Positions 7,553-15,745 are shown, counted from the stretch's first letter. The stretch: 22,828 nt of DNA from VAZQ01 sp036522235 (GCA_036522235.1 DATDGG010000320.1:1-22828), one strand, 5' to 3'. Made by a program: numbers and translations. Notes: generated by a model not told the origin, from the sequence alone.

Positions 7553-8293
7553 ATGAGCGCAACGCGTCGCCCCCCCGACTACCGGACCGCCGCCGTCCGA
7601 TTGCTGACGGCCGCCGGCTGCGCCGCGATGCTCGCCGGCTGCGTCACCGACCACGGGGCGAACCCGTCATATCCGATGGATCTGCGCCAGCGCCATCCGA
7701 TCGCGATCCGCGAGGGCGTGCACACGGTCGAGCTCTTCATCGGCACCAAGCGCTCCGACCTGACGCTCGACCAGCGCGCCGACGTGCTGGCCTTTGCGCA
7801 TACCTGGCGCCGCGACGCGGCCGGCGGGGTCTTGATCGATCTGCCGACCGGAACCAACAACGAGGCCGCAGCCGCCGCCGTGCTGCAGGAGGTTCGCGCG
7901 ATCCTGGTCAATATGGGCGTGCCGCCGCAGGGCATCGGGGTGCGTCCGTATCGGCCGGGCGATCCGCGCACACTGGCGACGCTGCGGCTCAACTATCCGC
8001 GGATGGTGGCGAGCGCCGGGCCGTGCGGAATGTGGCCGCACGATATCGGCCCGACCATCGACCGCGAGCATGCCGAAAACCTCGAATATTGGAATTTCGG
8101 CTGCGCCGCCCAGCGCAACCTGGCCGCCCAGGTGGACAATCCCGCCGACCTGGTGCAGCCGCGCGGCGAGACGGCGGCCTACACGGAACGCCGGACGAAA
8201 GTCTTCGAGCAATACCGTGGCGGCCTCGGCCCGGCCACGATCTACCCCAATCCCAACCAAGGCAAGATCAGCGACATCGGCAAGCAACAATGA
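7553..8293 (+). CDS. cpaD: Tad pilus lipoprotein CpaD
   Basis: CpaD is a probable outer-membrane lipoprotein that supports the CpaC secretin. The 246-residue product begins with a signal peptide and lipobox LAGC (lipidated cysteine C30). The family hallmark NFGCAAQRNLAAQVDNPADL lies in the last third. Start ATG at 7553 has GGAG 8 bases upstream; it follows the cpaC stop by 22 bases. Its stop overlaps the cpaE start as ATGA, so the two are translationally coupled. Confidence 0.93.
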   Translation: MSATRRPPDYRTAAVRLLTAAGCAAMLAGCVTDHGANPSYPMDLRQRHPIAIREGVHTVELFIGTKRSDLTLDQRADVLAFAHTWRRDAAGGVLIDLPTGTNNEAAAAAVLQEVRAILVNMGVPPQGIGVRPYRPGDPRTLATLRLNYPRMVASAGPCGMWPHDIGPTIDREHAENLEYWNFGCAAQRNLAAQVDNPADLVQPRGETAAYTERRTKVFEQYRGGLGPATIYPNPNQGKISDIGKQQ

Positions 8294-9558
8294 TCACGCA
8301 AGCCTTCTCAGCCGCGCCGGCCGAGGCCGCCCCCGAGGCCGTCATCCACGAGCACATCGCGCCGGCGCCGCGGGTGTCGGTGCAGGCCTTTTGCGAGACG
8401 GTCGAGACCGCGGCTGCCGTGCAGGGAGCCGGCGAGGACCGCCGCCTGCACAAGGCCCATCTCAAGATTCAAATGGGCGGCATCGCGGCCGCCATCGAGG
8501 CCTATAAGGGAGCGCCGACGCCGAACGTCATCGTCATCGAGACCGAGAACCGCGGCGACGAAATCCTCACTGGCCTCGATCAGCTCGCCGACGTGTGCGA
8601 CGCCGGCACCCGGGTGGTCGTGATCGGCCGCCTCAACGACGTGGTGCTCTATCGCGAGCTCGTGCGCCGGGGGGTCAACGACTATCTCATCACGCCGATC
8701 GGCACCATCGACGTCGTCCGCTCCATCTGCGGACTGTTTTCCGCGCCCGACGCGAAGGCGGTCGGCCGCGTCATCGCGGTCGTGGGCGCGAAAGGCGGCG
8801 TCGGCGCCTCCTGCGTGGCGCACAACCTCGCCTGGGCGGTGGCGCGCGAGGCGCAGCTCGATACCGTGGTGGTCGATCTCGACCTCGGCTTTGGCACCGC
8901 CGGGCTCGACTACAATCAGGACCCGCCGCAGGGCGTCGCCGACGCCGTGTTCTCGCCCGATCGCATCGACAACGCGTTCATCGACCGCCTGTTGTCGAAA
9001 TGCACCGACCATCTGGGCCTGCTGGCGGCGCCGGCGACGCTCGACCGGGTATACGATTTCGCCGCCGAGGCTTTCGATCCGATCGTCGATTCGCTGCGCG
9101 CAACAGTGCCATGCATCGTGCTCGACGTTCCGCACCAGTGGTCCGGATGGACCAAGAAAACGCTCATCAGCGCCGACGATATCCTGATCGTCGCCGGCCC
9201 GGACCTGGCCAATCTGCGCAACACCAAGAACCTGTTCGATCTGCTCAAGGCGGCGCGGCCCAACGACCGGCGTCCGCGCTACTGTCTCAACCAGGTCGGG
9301 ATGGCCAAGCGGCCCGAGATCAAGCCCGCCGATTTCGCCAAGACGATCGAGGACCAGCCCGCCGCGATCATCCCGTTCGAGCCGCAATTGTTCGGCACCG
9401 CCGCCAATAACGGCCAGATGATCGCCGAGCTGTCGTCCTCGCATCGGGTCGCCGAAATGTTCCGCCAGCTCGCGCAGAACCTGACCGGCCGCACGGATTC
9501 GAAATCCGCCCGCTCCGGCCTGTTGTCGCCGCTGCTCGCCAAGCTGTTGAAACGCTAG
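8290..9558 (+). CDS. cpaE: Tad pilus localisation ATPase CpaE (TadZ)
   Basis: CpaE/TadZ is a ParA/MinD-superfamily protein that places the pilus machine at the cell pole. The 422-residue product has a low-complexity start, a degenerate receiver-like domain (about 28-150) and a P-loop ATPase domain from about 158. The deviant Walker A motif GAKGGVGAS (166-174) is intact, followed by VVDLDLGFG. Start ATG at 8290 overlaps the cpaD stop by 4 bases. The frame is open upstream but that stretch lies within cpaD. The receiver-like domain lacks a clear phosphoacceptor aspartate, as is usual for CpaE. Confidence 0.93.
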   Translation: MITQAFSAAPAEAAPEAVIHEHIAPAPRVSVQAFCETVETAAAVQGAGEDRRLHKAHLKIQMGGIAAAIEAYKGAPTPNVIVIETENRGDEILTGLDQLADVCDAGTRVVVIGRLNDVVLYRELVRRGVNDYLITPIGTIDVVRSICGLFSAPDAKAVGRVIAVVGAKGGVGASCVAHNLAWAVAREAQLDTVVVDLDLGFGTAGLDYNQDPPQGVADAVFSPDRIDNAFIDRLLSKCTDHLGLLAAPATLDRVYDFAAEAFDPIVDSLRATVPCIVLDVPHQWSGWTKKTLISADDILIVAGPDLANLRNTKNLFDLLKAARPNDRRPRYCLNQVGMAKRPEIKPADFAKTIEDQPAAIIPFEPQLFGTAANNGQMIAELSSSHRVAEMFRQLAQNLTGRTDSKSARSGLLSPLLAKLLKR

Positions 9559-9577
9559 TCTCGCCAGGATCAGTTGC

Positions 9578-11143
9578 GTGTTCGGAAAGCGTAGCACATC
9601 CACTCCCGACCTCCCGGCCAAGGCGCCGCAGGCTCCGCCGGTCGCGGCGTCGCCGGCGCTGCAGCCCGCGCTCGAACCGGCGGCGCCGGCGCCCAAGCCG
9701 GCCGGCATGGTCGAGGGCGGCCGCTCGCCGATCCCCTCGGTCGGGCTCGGCGCGCCGCTGGTGACGGCGCCGGCGCCCACGACCAGCCGGCCGGCGACCC
9801 CCACCCACCAGCAGCCGATCGCGCCGACCGCCACCGACTCGCGCCATACCGAAGCCTATTACGACACCAAGGGGGCGATTTTCGGCGCCCTGATCGAGGC
9901 CATCGACCTCGGCCAGCTCGCCAAGCTCGACGCCGATTCGGCGCGCGAGGAGATTCGCGACATCATCAACGAGATCATCGCGATCAAGAACATCGTGATG
10001 TCGATCTCCGAGCAGGAGGAGCTGCTCGACGATATCTGCAACGACGTGCTCGGCTATGGTCCGCTCGAGCCGCTGCTGGCGCGCGACGACATCGCCGACA
10101 TCATGGTGAACGGGTCGGGCACGACCTTTATCGAGGTGAAGGGCAAGATCCAGCGCACCGGCATCCGCTTTCGCGACAATCAGCAGCTGTTGAACATCTG
10201 CCAGCGCATCGTCAGCCAGATCGGCCGGCGCGTGGACGAATCCTCGCCGATCTGCGACGCGCGCCTGCCGGACGGCTCGCGCGTCAACTGCATCGTCCCG
10301 CCGCTCGCGATCGACGGCCCGGCCCTCACCATCCGGAAATTCAAGAAGGACAAGCTCACGCTCGAGCAACTGGTCAAGTTCGGCACCATCACGCCCGAAG
10401 GCGCCGAAATCCTGCAAGTGATCGGCCGCTGCCGGGTCAATACCCTGGTTTCCGGCGGCACGGGCTCCGGCAAGACCACGCTGCTCAACTGCCTGACCCG
10501 TTATATCGACGACGACGAGCGCATCATCACCTGCGAGGACGCGGCCGAGCTGCAGCTGCAGCAGTCGCACGTCGTGCGCCTGGAGACGCGGCCGCCCAAT
10601 CTCGAAGGCGAAGGGCAGATCAACATGCGCGACCTGGTGCGCAACTGCCTGCGCATGCGACCCGAGCGCATCATCGTCGGCGAGGTGCGCGGACCCGAGG
10701 CATTCGACCTGCTGCAAGCCATGAATACCGGCCACGACGGCTCCATGGGCACGCTGCACGCCAACAACCCGCGCGAGGGGCTTTCGCGTCTGGAATCCAT
10801 GATCACCATGGGCGGCTTCTCGCTGCCCTCGCGCACCATCCGCGAGATGATCTGCGCATCGGTCGATGTCGTGGTCCAGGCCGCGCGGCTACGCGACGGC
10901 TCCCGCCGCATTACCCACATCACCGAGGTGCTGGGGATGGAAGGCGACGTCATCATCACCCAGGATATCTTCCTCTACGACATGATCGGCGAGGACGCCA
11001 ACGGCAACATCATCGGCCGCCACCGCTCGACCGGCATCGGCCGTCCGCGCTTCTGGGACCGGGCGCGTTACTACGGCGAGGAGCGGCGGCTCGCCGCCGC
11101 GCTCGACGCCGCCGAGATCGCCACCGACGAAGCCAGAAACTGA
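9578..11143 (+). CDS. cpaF: Tad pilus assembly/secretion ATPase CpaF (TadA)
   Basis: Hexameric cytoplasmic ATPase of the type II/IV secretion (VirB11/GspE) family that powers Flp pilus assembly. In 521 residues: a Pro/Ala-rich disordered N-terminus (about 1-90), an N-terminal domain (about 95-260), Walker A GGTGSGKTT (293-301), an Asp box around CEDAAELQ (319-326), Walker B IIVGEVRG (365-372, with E369), and the His box GHDGSMGTLHA (385-395). The start is GTG at 9578, 19 bases after cpaE, with AGGA about 9 bases upstream; no ATG fits. All catalytic motifs are present, so the ATPase should be active. Confidence 0.95.
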   Translation: MFGKRSTSTPDLPAKAPQAPPVAASPALQPALEPAAPAPKPAGMVEGGRSPIPSVGLGAPLVTAPAPTTSRPATPTHQQPIAPTATDSRHTEAYYDTKGAIFGALIEAIDLGQLAKLDADSAREEIRDIINEIIAIKNIVMSISEQEELLDDICNDVLGYGPLEPLLARDDIADIMVNGSGTTFIEVKGKIQRTGIRFRDNQQLLNICQRIVSQIGRRVDESSPICDARLPDGSRVNCIVPPLAIDGPALTIRKFKKDKLTLEQLVKFGTITPEGAEILQVIGRCRVNTLVSGGTGSGKTTLLNCLTRYIDDDERIITCEDAAELQLQQSHVVRLETRPPNLEGEGQINMRDLVRNCLRMRPERIIVGEVRGPEAFDLLQAMNTGHDGSMGTLHANNPREGLSRLESMITMGGFSLPSRTIREMICASVDVVVQAARLRDGSRRITHITEVLGMEGDVIITQDIFLYDMIGEDANGNIIGRHRSTGIGRPRFWDRARYYGEERRLAAALDAAEIATDEARN

Positions 11144-11157
11144 ACCGGGATGCCGCC

Positions 11158-12135
11158 ATGCAGGTGATCGCGCTGTTCTTCCTGGTGACGGCCTCGATCG
11201 GGGGCGTCGCCTGGGTGTTCATCTATCCGCTGCTGTCGGGCGAGCGCAGGATGGCGAAGCGCCAGGAAATGGTGGCGCGGCCAGGCGCTCCGGCGCGCGC
11301 GGGCGCGCAGCGCGGCGGCGTGGTGAAATCGCGGCGCGAGCAGGTCGAAGGCAGCCTGCGGGAGCTCGAGCAGCGCCGGTCGAAGGCCAAATCGCCGCCG
11401 CTGTCGGTGCGGATCGCGCAAGCCGGGCTCTCCTGGTCGAAGCGGCGCTTCATCATCACCAGCGTGATCCTCGGCGCCATCGGCTTCGGCCTCGCGCTCG
11501 CCCTCAATGCCGGCCTGCTCGGTGCCGCCGGCTTGGGTTTCGCCGGGGCTTTCGGCCTGCCGCGCTGGATCCTCAAGTTCCTCAAGAAGCGGCGCGAGGC
11601 GAATTTCCTCAAGGGCTTTCCGGACGCCGTCGACGTCATCATTCGCGGCATCAAGGCCGGATTGCCGCTGCTCGACAGCATCCGGATCATCACCAACGAT
11701 TCGCCCGAGCCGATCCGCAGCGAGTTTCGCGGGATCGTCGAGACGCAGTCCTTCGGTATTCCGCTCGGCGAAGCCTGCGCCAAGCTGTACGAACGCATCC
11801 CGGTGGCGGAAGCCAACTTCTTCGGGATCGTCATCTCGATTCAGCAGAAGGCGGGCGGCAACCTGGCGGAGGCGCTCGGCAACCTCTCCCGCGTGTTGCG
11901 CGATCGCAAGAAGATGAAAGCAAAGATCCAGGCCATGTCGATGGAGGCCAAGGCCTCGGCGTCGATCATCGGATGCCTGCCGCCGGGCGTGATGTTCCTC
12001 GTCTGGGTCACGAGCCCGACCTACATCGAGCTGCTTTGGACCCAATCGATGGGTCGCGTCATGCTGGCGGCGTGTGCCTGCTGGATGTTCATGGGCGTGA
12101 TGGTCATGAAGAAAATGATCAACTTCGACTTCTGA
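11158..12135 (+). CDS. tadB: Tad pilus inner-membrane platform protein TadB
   Basis: One of the two GspF-family membrane proteins that form the inner-membrane platform on which CpaF acts. The 325-residue product has an N-terminal membrane helix (about 3-25), a basic cytoplasmic stretch (26-95), two central helices (about 99-140), a T2SSF cytoplasmic domain (about 150-275, with the typical FPDAVDVIIRGIKAGLPL segment) and C-terminal helices (about 276-320). Start ATG at 11158, 14 bases after cpaF; another ATG at 11150 is out of frame. The ribosome-binding site is weak, so coupling to cpaF translation is likely. Confidence 0.93.
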   Translation: MQVIALFFLVTASIGGVAWVFIYPLLSGERRMAKRQEMVARPGAPARAGAQRGGVVKSRREQVEGSLRELEQRRSKAKSPPLSVRIAQAGLSWSKRRFIITSVILGAIGFGLALALNAGLLGAAGLGFAGAFGLPRWILKFLKKRREANFLKGFPDAVDVIIRGIKAGLPLLDSIRIITNDSPEPIRSEFRGIVETQSFGIPLGEACAKLYERIPVAEANFFGIVISIQQKAGGNLAEALGNLSRVLRDRKKMKAKIQAMSMEAKASASIIGCLPPGVMFLVWVTSPTYIELLWTQSMGRVMLAACACWMFMGVMVMKKMINFDF

Positions 12136-12144
12136 TGTGATGTC

Positions 12145-13119
12145 ATGGATCTCCTGATCGACGCCGTCTCCAATCCTCGCCTGCTGACCATGGCGTTCGC
12201 CGCCATCGCGGCGATCGCGACCGTGCTCACGCTGGCCATGCCGCTTCTGGTCACCGACTCGCTCGCCAATCGAATGAAGTCGGTGGCGCTCGAACGCGAG
12301 CAGCTGCGCCAGCGCGAGCGCGAACGTCTTTCCCGCGGCGAAAAGGTCGCGCTGCGACGTTCGCCCAAGCAATACATGCAGTCGATCGTCGATCAGTTCA
12401 ACCTCGCCAAGTGGGTCGGTCAGGAGTCGGCGCGGGCGCTGCTGGTGCAGGCGGGTTATCGCGGCCAGGCGCCCTATGTCACCTATCTGTTCTTTCGCAT
12501 GTTGATGCCGACCGCGCTGCTCATTTTCACCATCATGTACGTTTTCGTCATTCTCGACTTCAACCAGCCCCCCATGGTGAAGCTCGGGATTTGTCTCGCC
12601 GCCGCCTATCTGGGCATGCACGTGCCGAGCCTGTTCCTGAAAAACCGGATTCAGCACCGCCAGCTTTCGATCAAGCGCGCCTTCCCGGATGCACTCGACC
12701 TGCTGCTGATCTGCGTCGAATCCGGCATGTCGATCGAGGCCGGATTCCGGCGGGTGGCCGGCGAGATCGGCACGCAATCGATCCCGCTCGCCGAGGAACT
12801 CACGCTCACGACGGCGGAGCTGTCCTATCTGCAGGATCGCCGTCAGGCCTACGAGAACCTCGCCACGCGCACCAATCTGGAGGGCGTCAAGTCGGTCTGC
12901 ATGGCCTTGCAGCAAGCCGAGCGCTACGGCACCCCGATGGGAACGACGTTACGCGTCATGGCCCAGGAAAATCGCGACATGCGCATGTCGGAAGCCGAGA
13001 AGAAGGCCGCCGGGCTACCCCCGAAGCTGACGGTTCCGATGATCCTGTTCTTCCTGCCGGTGCTGTTCGTCGTCATTCTGGGCCCGGCCGCCATCCGCGT
13101 GATGGCGGTCCAGCACTGA
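12145..13119 (+). CDS. tadC: Tad pilus inner-membrane platform protein TadC
   Basis: Second GspF-family platform protein, partner of TadB. In 324 residues: N-terminal helix (about 12-38), a charged cytoplasmic loop with a run of Arg/Glu/Gln (50-70), two central helices (about 110-155), a T2SSF domain (about 165-290, with FPDALDLLLICVESGMS) and a final hydrophobic segment (295-320). It begins 9 bases after tadB and has a poor ribosome-binding site, again suggesting coupling. It is the last gene of the operon in this window. The usual next genes, tadD and the TadE/F/G minor pilins, do not follow; the neighbour is convergent. Confidence 0.93.
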   Translation: MDLLIDAVSNPRLLTMAFAAIAAIATVLTLAMPLLVTDSLANRMKSVALEREQLRQRERERLSRGEKVALRRSPKQYMQSIVDQFNLAKWVGQESARALLVQAGYRGQAPYVTYLFFRMLMPTALLIFTIMYVFVILDFNQPPMVKLGICLAAAYLGMHVPSLFLKNRIQHRQLSIKRAFPDALDLLLICVESGMSIEAGFRRVAGEIGTQSIPLAEELTLTTAELSYLQDRRQAYENLATRTNLEGVKSVCMALQQAERYGTPMGTTLRVMAQENRDMRMSEAEKKAAGLPPKLTVPMILFFLPVLFVVILGPAAIRVMAVQH

Positions 13120-13175
13120 CGGCGGCGGGCCGGCACCCGCGGGGGCACCGGGGCACAACTGTCCGCCGGCGTGGC

Positions 13176-13664
13176 CTACGCCCCAGCGGCCTCGGCGTTG
13201 ACCGCGCTTTCAGCAATTTGGGTCAACAACTGATCGGCCGCCTTCTCCTGCTTCAGCGTCTGTTCAATCAACTTGACCGCCTTGCTCAAGCCGAGCTGCT
13301 GCGCCCAGGCACTCATCGTCCCATAGCGGGCGATCTCGTAATGTTCGACCGCCTGAGCCGAAGCCAGTAAGCCGGCATCGAGCACTCCGGGTTCTTCAGC
13401 TTCGTCCATGACTTCCTGGGCTTCGGAAATAAGGCCTTCGATTGCTTCGCACTTCATGCCGCGTGCGGGCTTTCCAAGAATTTCGAAAATTTCCCCGAGC
13501 CGCTCCACTTGGCCTTCCGTTTCCTGCCGATGATTTTCCAAGGCCTTCGCCAGCTCCGGCGAGCGCGCGGCCTTCGCCATCTTTGGCAGGGCTTTCAAGA
13601 TCTGCTTCTCGGCGTAGTAGATGTCCTTCAGGTGATGAAGGAAAAGGTCGTCCATCGTCTTCAT
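13176..13664 (-). CDS. DUF892 (YciE/YciF-type) ferritin-like protein
   Basis: A 162-residue all-helical protein of the DUF892/YciE-YciF family, ferritin-like four-helix bundles associated with stress responses in bacteria. The N-terminal stretch LFLHHLKDIYYAEKQILKALPKM is the family hallmark. Acidic and histidine residues that could bind metal are present (E19, H44 with E48, E83, H107-Y108-E109), but the metal content is not known here. Start ATG at 13664 has AGGA about 10 bases upstream. It lies downstream of the Gln/Gly-rich gene and an intervening hairpin, in a group of minus-strand genes that looks stress-related. It converges on tadC across 56 bases. Confidence 0.9.
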   Translation of the reverse strand: MKTMDDLFLHHLKDIYYAEKQILKALPKMAKAARSPELAKALENHRQETEGQVERLGEIFEILGKPARGMKCEAIEGLISEAQEVMDEAEEPGVLDAGLLASAQAVEHYEIARYGTMSAWAQQLGLSKAVKLIEQTLKQEKAADQLLTQIAESAVNAEAAGA

Positions 13665-13678
13665 GGCGGGGATTCCTG

Positions 13679-13714
13679 AAAAGGGAGAACCTCGCCATCA
13701 TGGGCGAGGTTCTC
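13679..13714 (-). terminator. Hairpin terminator or attenuator after the Gln/Gly-rich gene
   Basis: GAGAACCTCGCC (13685-13696) and GGCGAGGTTCTC (13703-13714) form a perfect 12-bp stem with a 6-base loop. On the minus strand the stem is followed by CCCTTTT, reaching 13679. It sits between the Gln/Gly-rich gene and the DUF892 start, so it should end the first transcript or let only part of it continue into DUF892. Confidence 0.75.
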
Positions 13715-13723
13715 TGGAAAAAT

Positions 13724-13900
13724 TCAGCGGTTCGTGCCGCCCTGCTGTCCGCCCTGGCCGCCCTGCTGGTTCTGCTGACCCGGCTTCTGCCCCGGCTTCT
13801 GATCGCCCTGCTGGTCGTCATGGCCCGGCTGCTGATTCTGCTGCCCGGGTTTGTCGTTCGGCTGCCCGCCTTGGTTCTGCTGTTGGTTCGGATTGTTCAT
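13724..13900 (-). CDS. 58-residue Gln/Gly-rich disordered protein (hydrophilin-like)
   Basis: I do not recognise a named family. The product has 58 residues, including 20 Gln and 13 Gly. It uses only ten amino-acid types (M, N, P, Q, G, D, K, H, T, R): no aliphatic, aromatic, Ala, Ser or Cys residue apart from the start Met. It should be fully unfolded and soluble, like hydrophilins and other small desiccation or stress proteins. Support for a real gene: ATG at 13900 with GGAG 9 bases upstream, a GGAAC-type promoter 35 bases upstream (13935-13960), a perfect hairpin just after the stop, and neighbours that look stress-related. Short internal repeats (QKPG, QQNQQ) suggest growth by repeat expansion. 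The opposite strand reads as a long Leu/Val-rich frame that is only its shadow. Confidence 0.75.
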   Translation of the reverse strand: MNNPNQQQNQGGQPNDKPGQQNQQPGHDDQQGDQKPGQKPGQQNQQGGQGGQQGGTNR

Positions 13901-13934
13901 TCACCTGACTCCAAAGGCACCATTGCCTCTACGA

Positions 13935-13960
13935 CAAGCGTCCTTGGAAAATATTGTTCC
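13935..13960 (-). promoter_or_regulatory. EcfG/RpoE2-like promoter of the Gln/Gly-rich gene
   Basis: On the minus strand GGAAC (13960-13956) is followed after 15 bases by CGCTTG (13940-13935), that is GGAAC-N18-TT. This matches the general-stress sigma factor consensus described for rhizobia (GGAAC with TT 18-19 bases on). Transcription would begin about 28 bases before the start codon. Confidence 0.5.
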
Positions 13961-14048
13961 TGCAACTGGACAATTTAGAATCCACGAGGATCGCGGAACA
14001 AACGGCCAGCGACCGCTTCCGTCCGTGTCGACGCAGCGGCCACTCGGG

Positions 14049-15116
14049 CTATTCGTCGCAGGCTGCTTCCGCGCTGGCGACGGAATGAATCTTCGGCAGG
14101 GTGATCTCGCACAGCAGGCCTTCTGCCCGCCAGTCAAAGCGTGCCTCGCCCTTCAGCTGGCCGCGAATCATCCGGTCGATCACACGCGTGCCGAAGCCTT
14201 GATGCGCCGGCGGCTTGACCGGCGGGCCGCCCAATTCCTCCCAGCGGAGGACAAGCCGCCCGTCCCCGGAGTGCGACCATTCCACGTGCACCCGGCCGGT
14301 GGGCGCCGATAGAGCTCCGTACTTGACTGCATTGGTTGTCAGCTCATGCAGGGCTATCGTAATCGATTGCGCCGTCCCCGGCTCCAGGGTCAGTTCGGGA
14401 CCGTCGATCCGCGTGCGCACCCCTCCCTCCCGGTCATAGGGCAAAAGCTCTTCCTTGATCAGTTGGTGCAGGTCGGCGCCTGCCCAGCGCGATTGCGCGA
14501 GCAGCGCATGTGCATTTGCCAGCGCCCGGAGGCGCCCCTCGATTGCCGCCTTTACATCGTCCGGCGTGTCGCCATGCGTGAGATGCACGGTGGCCTGCAC
14601 CAGTGACAGCAGGTTCTTGGACCGGTGATCGACCTCGCGCGCAAGGAGGGTGATGCGTTCTTCCGCCCGCTTGCGCTCGCTGATGTCTACCAACATATTC
14701 ACCGCGCCGACGACCGCGTCCGATGCATCACGTAGCGGTGACGGGAACGCCATGAACGGCACACGCGTGCCGTCAGGCCGTTCGGCTGCAGCCTCCATCC
14801 CGTTGATGGATCGGTTTTCCCGCAACGCGATGGCCATTGGGCACTGGTCGTGCGGCAGCGGCGTGCCGTCGGGCCAGAACAGGCGCCACGAACCGCACCA
14901 TTGGTCGCTGTCGAGCCGCGGCCGACAACCCCACAGGACAGCCGCGGCTTCATTGTAGAAAGTAATTCGCCCGGCGGCGTCGGTGGTGTAGACCGCGGCG
15001 GGCAACGCGTGCAGCAATTCGTGAAGCCGCTTCTCGCTATGTGCGTCCAGCGCCAAGTTGCGTTGCCGAACCGCCGGTTCGAAGGTTTCTTTGGAGGTAG
15101 GTCCCAAGCGCGGCAT
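14049..15116 (-). CDS. PAS-domain HWE-family sensor histidine kinase
   Basis: Soluble sensor kinase of 355 residues. A PAS domain (about 33-150, with the motif FWPDGTPLPHDQCPMA) is followed by an HWE kinase core. The core has phosphoacceptor H164 in REVDHRSKNLL, the N box HELTTNAVKYGAL (257-269) with the defining histidine, the defining WxE as W292-E-E294, and the G box GFGTRVI (307-313). No membrane segment is seen, so it probably senses a cytoplasmic signal through PAS. HWE kinases often feed the PhyR/NepR/EcfG general stress pathway in alphaproteobacteria, but no such partner or any response regulator is in the window. Start ATG at 15116 has AAGGAG at ideal spacing. Confidence 0.93.
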   Translation of the reverse strand: MPRLGPTSKETFEPAVRQRNLALDAHSEKRLHELLHALPAAVYTTDAAGRITFYNEAAAVLWGCRPRLDSDQWCGSWRLFWPDGTPLPHDQCPMAIALRENRSINGMEAAAERPDGTRVPFMAFPSPLRDASDAVVGAVNMLVDISERKRAEERITLLAREVDHRSKNLLSLVQATVHLTHGDTPDDVKAAIEGRLRALANAHALLAQSRWAGADLHQLIKEELLPYDREGGVRTRIDGPELTLEPGTAQSITIALHELTTNAVKYGALSAPTGRVHVEWSHSGDGRLVLRWEELGGPPVKPPAHQGFGTRVIDRMIRGQLKGEARFDWRAEGLLCEITLPKIHSVASAEAACDE

Positions 15117-15170
15117 GGTATCACTCCTTCACAACGCCGGCCGCTCGAAACCAGGTGTGGCCATTTGCAG

Positions 15171-15196
15171 CGAGCGGCTCAATATTTGATTGTCCC
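15171..15196 (-). promoter_or_regulatory. Possible EcfG-like promoter of the HWE kinase
   Basis: On the minus strand GGGAC (15196-15192) and CGCTCG (15176-15171) are separated by 15 bases. This is the same layout as the Gln/Gly-rich gene's promoter, including AAT right after GGRAC. The first box departs from GGAAC by one base and the TT is TC, so this is weaker. Confidence 0.3.
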
Positions 15197-15217
15197 GACG
15201 GTAATTGGCATTTGTGG

Positions 15218-15526
15218 TCAGCGGATCTGCTCCGGCGAAATCGGCAAGTTGGACTTCGTACTGATCGTGGTATTCGAAATTTCCTTCGATCTCGCCAAAT
15301 GAGCTAAGGCGTTCTCGACCAGCCGATCGTGGTCTCTCTCGCCTTGCTTGGCCATCTCGATAATGCTTTTGGCGAGCAGCTCGCGCTCCGAAGCGGCGTC
15401 CGCGTCACCAGGAAGTGCGCTGAACGATTTCTTTGCGGTTTGCCAGGCGGCCTCAAACGCCAAACCCAAGAGGCGCGCTGTTTCGCTGTCAAAGGCAGCG
15501 CTCGTAAGAAGCGGGACTATTGGCAA
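15218..15526 (-). CDS. Conserved small protein of unknown function, 102 residues
   Basis: No known domain recognised. The middle (about 14-80) is predicted helical and amphipathic (ETARLLGLAFEAAWQ; LLAKSIIEMAKQGERDHDRL), ending in a polar tail. Similar proteins of about this size are common in rhizobial genomes without an assigned role; that recollection is not checked here. The start is TTG at 15526, chosen because AAAGGAA lies 7-8 bases upstream; no earlier ATG is in frame. It lies 30 bases downstream of the zinc-ribbon gene on the same strand, so the two probably form an operon. Confidence 0.7.
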   Translation of the reverse strand: MPIVPLLTSAAFDSETARLLGLAFEAAWQTAKKSFSALPGDADAASERELLAKSIIEMAKQGERDHDRLVENALAHLARSKEISNTTISTKSNLPISPEQIR

Positions 15527-15556
15527 AGCCGGTTCCTTTTGTTTTGGGCACTATCG

Positions 15557-15739
15557 TCAGGATCGAATGGGCACGTCTTCTGTTTGAACGGCATCGCATT
15601 GCGCGCAGACGTAGGTGCGCAATTCCGATAGGCGGGTCGTGGGGTGGGGCTCGATCCCGAATAGCCTCACAGCCGCGCCACACCGATTGCACTTTGGGGC
15701 AGCGGGCGCTTCGGTCCGGCTCGTTCCTGCCTGGCTCAT
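15557..15739 (-). CDS. Small zinc-ribbon-like protein, 60 residues
   Basis: Two CxxC pairs, CNRC (17-20) and CAQC (45-48), set 24 residues apart, make a likely four-cysteine zinc ribbon. The first is followed by RLFGIEPHP, and RTYVCAQCD then closes the fold. The role is unknown; short ribbons of this kind occur widely in Bradyrhizobium-like genomes. Start ATG at 15739. No ribosome-binding site is visible, and the candidate -10 box ends only six bases before the ATG, so the transcript may be leaderless. Transcribed away from the AT-rich control region, probably with the 102-residue gene behind it. Confidence 0.75.
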   Translation of the reverse strand: MSQAGTSRTEAPAAPKCNRCGAAVRLFGIEPHPTTRLSELRTYVCAQCDAVQTEDVPIRS

Positions 15740-15745
15740 GCTGCG

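Noticed and set aside
8308..9834. Minus-strand open frame of 508 codons opposite cpaE
   Set aside because: Shadow of cpaE and the start of cpaF. No domain pattern, and composition typical of antisense frames.
11071..12915. Very long minus-strand open frame (614 codons) opposite tadB and tadC
   Set aside because: Its His/Asp/Arg-rich composition is the usual shadow of GC-rich genes. TadB and TadC on the plus strand have clear family signatures.
13442..13978. Plus-strand open frame with a Leu/Val-rich stretch resembling a membrane protein
   Set aside because: The hydrophobic part is the reverse complement of the Gln/Gly-rich minus-strand gene (CAG codons read as CTG). It has no ribosome-binding site and runs through the DUF892 gene and a terminator hairpin.
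13993..14020. GGAAC on the plus strand as another stress promoter
   Set aside because: No plus-strand gene follows it and the second box is poor.
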